Shown: positions 31,657-33,873 of the stretch, piece by piece | Layout of the letters: each line of letters starts with the position of its first letter | Position numbering within the stretch: position 1 is the first letter of the stretch | DNA from: Lachnospiraceae bacterium | GTDB taxonomy: Bacteria; Bacillota; Clostridia; Lachnospirales; Lachnospiraceae | Direction of reading: 5' to 3' | Assembly (NCBI GenBank): GCA_017555455.1 | Contig: JAFZGJ010000037.1 | Span: forward strand, 1-33,873 | DNA: 33,873 bases | The notes under the pieces: generated by a model | Told to the model about the DNA's origin: nothing | What the model saw: the letters and a program-made list of their open reading frames with translations, nothing else | Database searches by the model: none | Translations under genes and position numbers: made by a program

Positions 31657-32793
31657 GTGAAAAAATATATCATCTTCGGTGCAGGCCGTTATGGCGAAGA
31701 AGCACTTTTATATTATGGATTAGCAAACGTTGCTTATTTTTGTGATAATAAAAAATATGGTAGTGTTATCAAAGGGATAGAAGTAATTAGTTTCGATAAG
31801 CTTTGTAAAATATGGAAAGACTATGAAGTTGTATTAGCAGTGTGGGCAGCGGGCCCTAGAGTTGCTATGATAAAGCAGTTGGAAGACCAGGGAATAAAAT
31901 ATTCCAGCTTTACTACCTTAGATAGCAAGTTACAGGATGGAAACTTTGACGGAGAATATGAATTTATTAATCGCTCAAAAGGAAAAGAAAAGTTACTAAT
32001 TGTATTGGCAGGGTATAAACAGTATCTTTGGGATTCTGTATTTAGTAGAATAAAAAAATATGCAGATTCAGATATGGATATTTGTGTTTTAACTGCCGGG
32101 TATGCTAATAAAGAGTTAATGGAGCTGTGTGAGAGGGAAGATTGGTCTTATCTGCATACGAGAGAAAATAAGCTTGCTTTGGTACAGAATTTTGCCATAA
32201 GGGAACATGTCAACGCAAAATGGATTTACAAAATGGATGAGGATATTTTTGTAACAGAAGGTCTGTTTCATGAACTTATAGACACTTATCAGGTGCTAGA
32301 AGCTGAAAGAAAATATTTTATCGGTTTTGTGGCACCTTTAATGAATGTAAATAATTACGGATACAGACGGATTTTGGAGCATTTGAATTGTTTGGAAGAA
32401 TACCAAGAGAAGTTTGATGAAGCCCGTGTAGGTGGAGGAAAAATATTTATTGATCCTTCGGCAGCGGAATATATGTGGGAGAAAACCTTACCGGTAAATG
32501 ATTTTGCAGATAGACTATGTGACAAGAAAGAAAAGTATACTATATGTCATCATAGATATAGTATAGGGTGTATCTTGATCTCCAGAGATATATGGAATGC
32601 TATGGGTGGTTTCAAGAATGCTCCTGAAGGTGTACTTGGAATTGATGAAGAGCATTTATGCCAGTGGTGTATGAACAATTGCAAAGCAATTATTATAGCG
32701 GAGCGGGCATATGCGGGACATTTTTCTTATGGTCCTCAAACAGAGCATATGAAGAAGATGTATGAAAAGCGACGGGAAGAATTTGATTGCTGA
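31657..32793 (+). CDS. Putative GT-A glycosyltransferase with an N-terminal Rossmann-like module
   Basis: The 378-residue protein starts at GTG 31657 with AAGGGAG 9 bases upstream. Residues 1-95 are the shared module (KKYIIFGAGRYGEEALLYYG, VAYFCDNKKYG, GIEVISFDKL). The remainder looks like a GT-A enzyme: LLIVLAGYKQYLWDSVFSRI, NFAIREHVNAKWIYKMDEDI with a DxD, then NAPEGVLGIDEEHLCQWCM and AYAGHFSYGP. It is the last gene of the collinear run; ~200 bases and a new promoter separate it from the next unit. The specific family and donor are unknown. Confidence 0.75.
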   Translation: MKKYIIFGAGRYGEEALLYYGLANVAYFCDNKKYGSVIKGIEVISFDKLCKIWKDYEVVLAVWAAGPRVAMIKQLEDQGIKYSSFTTLDSKLQDGNFDGEYEFINRSKGKEKLLIVLAGYKQYLWDSVFSRIKKYADSDMDICVLTAGYANKELMELCEREDWSYLHTRENKLALVQNFAIREHVNAKWIYKMDEDIFVTEGLFHELIDTYQVLEAERKYFIGFVAPLMNVNNYGYRRILEHLNCLEEYQEKFDEARVGGGKIFIDPSAAEYMWEKTLPVNDFADRLCDKKEKYTICHHRYSIGCILISRDIWNAMGGFKNAPEGVLGIDEEHLCQWCMNNCKAIIIAERAYAGHFSYGPQTEHMKKMYEKRREEFDC

Positions 32794-32886
32794 TTTTATA
32801 AGAGTACAAGTGCTTCTAAGAAGATTAATTGTAAAAAATAGTATGTTTTGATTAGTTGCACAATAATAAAATTAAGAAAATATTTA

Positions 32887-32915
32887 TTGTTATAGGGATT
32901 AAAAAATAATATAAT
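32887..32915 (+). promoter_or_regulatory. Sigma-A promoter of the JAMM-like gene pair
   Basis: TTGTTA (32887-32892), a 17-base spacer and TATAAT (32910-32915) form a good housekeeping promoter 82 bases before the gene at 32998. The region 32794-32886 otherwise shows nothing I can support; no strong terminator for the long operon was found in it. Confidence 0.65.
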
Positions 32916-32997
32916 AATATTAAGGATAGTTCTAACATTTCTATATAACATATTTCTATTTATTCAAATATAAAGCACATTACAAAGGAGAAAAGAG

Positions 32998-33480
32998 ATG
33001 GTAAAGAATTCTACAATTCTTTCATCTTCAGCATCAACACAAAAATCTTTGGAAGCAATTCGTAATGGAGATGTAGGTCTAAATGAAAGAAGAACATCTA
33101 TTTTAGCAAGAGTTCCACATTCAAATGATTGGGCAGCATTTGAATATGGCTCTATAAAGGTAAAGGATTTAGCCTATTTATCAGCAGCTACACATCATGA
33201 ATTTGCTTTGCTAAGAGGTAAAACGAAGGATATAGTTTTTCATGGAATAGAAAGACATTGTGAATTTAATGAAGAATTATTAACATTGTTAAAAACAAAG
33301 AAATTAAGACTTATAGCTCATACGCATCCGGATTATGGTTTTATAGAACCATCAGCGGATGATAGAGATTTCTTAAAATATATAGAACAGCGAAAAAGTA
33401 TTATAATATCTTATATAACTGGATATGAAATGGAATTTACCAGTAATATTTTTGATGATTTTATGGAAGGAGGTAACTAA
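32998..33480 (+). CDS. JAMM/JAB-like metalloprotease-type protein
   Basis: The 160-residue protein carries a JAMM-like zinc site: Glu68 in HHEFALLRG, then His108 and His110 in LIAHTHPDYG, with Ser119 and Asp122 in EPSADDRDFL. The spacing HxH-x8-SxxD is one residue longer than the classic HxH-x7-SxxD. JAMM proteins are zinc isopeptidases or peptidases; bacterial ones occur in modification, toxin and phage settings. The N-terminal ~30 residues are Ser/Thr-rich. It has its own promoter and an AAGGAG ribosome-binding site, is followed one base later by a small partner gene, and is separate from the glycan operon. Its function here is unknown. Confidence 0.65.
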   Translation: MVKNSTILSSSASTQKSLEAIRNGDVGLNERRTSILARVPHSNDWAAFEYGSIKVKDLAYLSAATHHEFALLRGKTKDIVFHGIERHCEFNEELLTLLKTKKLRLIAHTHPDYGFIEPSADDRDFLKYIEQRKSIIISYITGYEMEFTSNIFDDFMEGGN

Positions 33481-33481
33481 T

Positions 33482-33772
33482 ATGTTAACAGTTAATGAAG
33501 CTAAAAATATTGGAATTAGGGCATGTATTGAAAAAATAGGGTTAGAATTTTGTAAACAGCATGCAGATAATGCAACATCCGGTTTTAGTGAAGAAGATGG
33601 TTATGTTAATTGTTTTGTTGGTGTAAATGATAAGCCGGCGAAACAGTATAATATTTCAGAAGTTAATAAATTGGTTTTGACTTCCGGAGAAAAATGGCCT
33701 TACGCCGCGAGATGCAATGTCTCATTGATTAATGGAAATGTTGAATTTTATGAATTACGCAGGCCAAATTAA
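33482..33772 (+). CDS. Small uncharacterised partner of the JAMM-like protein
   Basis: The 96-residue protein starts at ATG 33482 (MLTVNEAKNIGIRACIEKIG), with GGAAGGAGG 7 bases upstream; the earlier in-frame start at 33425 lies inside the previous gene and lacks a ribosome-binding site. The N-terminal helix is followed by likely beta strands (YVNCFVGVND, ARCNVSLINGNVEFYEL). It lies one base after the JAMM-like gene stop, so the two form one transcription unit ended by a strong terminator. The size and pairing recall toxin/immunity or enzyme/inhibitor pairs, but no family was recognised. It has no signal peptide or membrane segment. Confidence 0.65.
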   Translation: MLTVNEAKNIGIRACIEKIGLEFCKQHADNATSGFSEEDGYVNCFVGVNDKPAKQYNISEVNKLVLTSGEKWPYAARCNVSLINGNVEFYELRRPN

Positions 33773-33804
33773 TTAAAAAGAGAAATGAATGGAAAATATT
33801 TTTC

Positions 33805-33846
33805 AAAATTCTTATTCTTTGTTATACTTAGAATAAGAATTTTTTT
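33805..33846 (+). terminator. Rho-independent terminator
   Basis: A perfect 14-base-pair stem (33805-33818 with 33830-33843) has an 11-base loop and a T-run through 33846. It closes the JAMM-like unit and could work on both strands. Confidence 0.88.
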
Positions 33847-33862
33847 GTATATTGTTTTTATC

Positions 33863-33868
33863 GGGAGG
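33863..33868 (+). promoter_or_regulatory. Ribosome-binding site of a gene starting beyond the window
   Basis: GGGAGG followed by TAAAA at the last bases is a good Shine-Dalgarno placed for a start codon just past base 33873. Confidence 0.45.
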
Positions 33869-33873
33869 TAAAA

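Noticed and set aside
1-33873. CRISPR array, tRNA, rRNA or replication origin
   Set aside because: No regularly spaced repeats, cloverleaf-like sequences, rRNA segments or origin-type iterons were seen on reading through; a dedicated scan was not possible.

Overview
The window looks like chromosomal DNA from a motile, low-GC Gram-positive anaerobe of the Lachnospiraceae/Clostridia type (Roseburia- or Eubacterium-like). The reasons are AT-rich coding sequence, strong AGGAGG ribosome-binding sites, a Clostridia-type flagellin behind a SigD/sigma-28 promoter, and Rpn-family nuclease relics. The content is best read as a flagellin gene followed by a large glycan-modification island. Family names come from reading motifs by eye; no database search was run.

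Layout. 1-596 (minus): partial glycerophosphotransferase-like gene. 798-1475: HicA-like toxin-antitoxin pair with its own promoter and a putative operator. 1619-2804: sigma-28 promoter, structured leader, flagellin gene and terminator. 2887-7865: first glycan block, with a LicD/glycerophosphotransferase fusion, an unknown protein, a glycosyltransferase, then two tandem IspD-like cytidylyltransferases behind a second sigma-28 promoter. 7866-10362: a scarred accessory region with an AbrB/PIN toxin-antitoxin pair, two broken Rpn-nuclease fragments, and an orphan copy of the sigma-28 promoter and leader ending in a very strong terminator. 10417-32793: a roughly 22-kb collinear run of about 19 plus-strand genes: a membrane protein, SGNH hydrolase, carbamoyltransferase, three FkbM methyltransferases (one frameshifted), a beta-propeller-like protein, two radical-SAM-like proteins, a TupA-type ATP-grasp protein and at least eight glycosyltransferase-like proteins. 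32887-33846: a separate two-gene unit with a JAMM/JAB-like metalloprotease and a small partner, closed by a terminator.

How the parts may work together (inference). The flagellin and the cytidylyltransferase genes both have sigma-28 promoters. CDP-activated polyols or similar compounds would feed the LicD and glycerophosphotransferase domains. The long operon would build and decorate a glycan by methylation, carbamoylation, acyl transfer or removal, and amino-acid ligation. No flippase, polymerase, ABC exporter or oligosaccharyltransferase is visible, which suits cytoplasmic O-glycosylation of flagellin better than a capsule. No Maf-type flagellin glycosyltransferase is visible either, so the protein-linking enzyme is unidentified.

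The most striking signal is a small Rossmann-like module of about 90 residues. It starts with a GxGxxG-like loop, often has an FxDNN strand, and ends in 'L...GI....I'. I count about 15 copies, fused at the N- or C-terminus of proteins with unrelated catalytic domains and once standing alone. Other notable points are a G8 tract inside the carbamoyltransferase, an A6-associated frameshift in an FkbM gene, and a predicted sigma-28-driven small RNA or attenuator ahead of the long operon.
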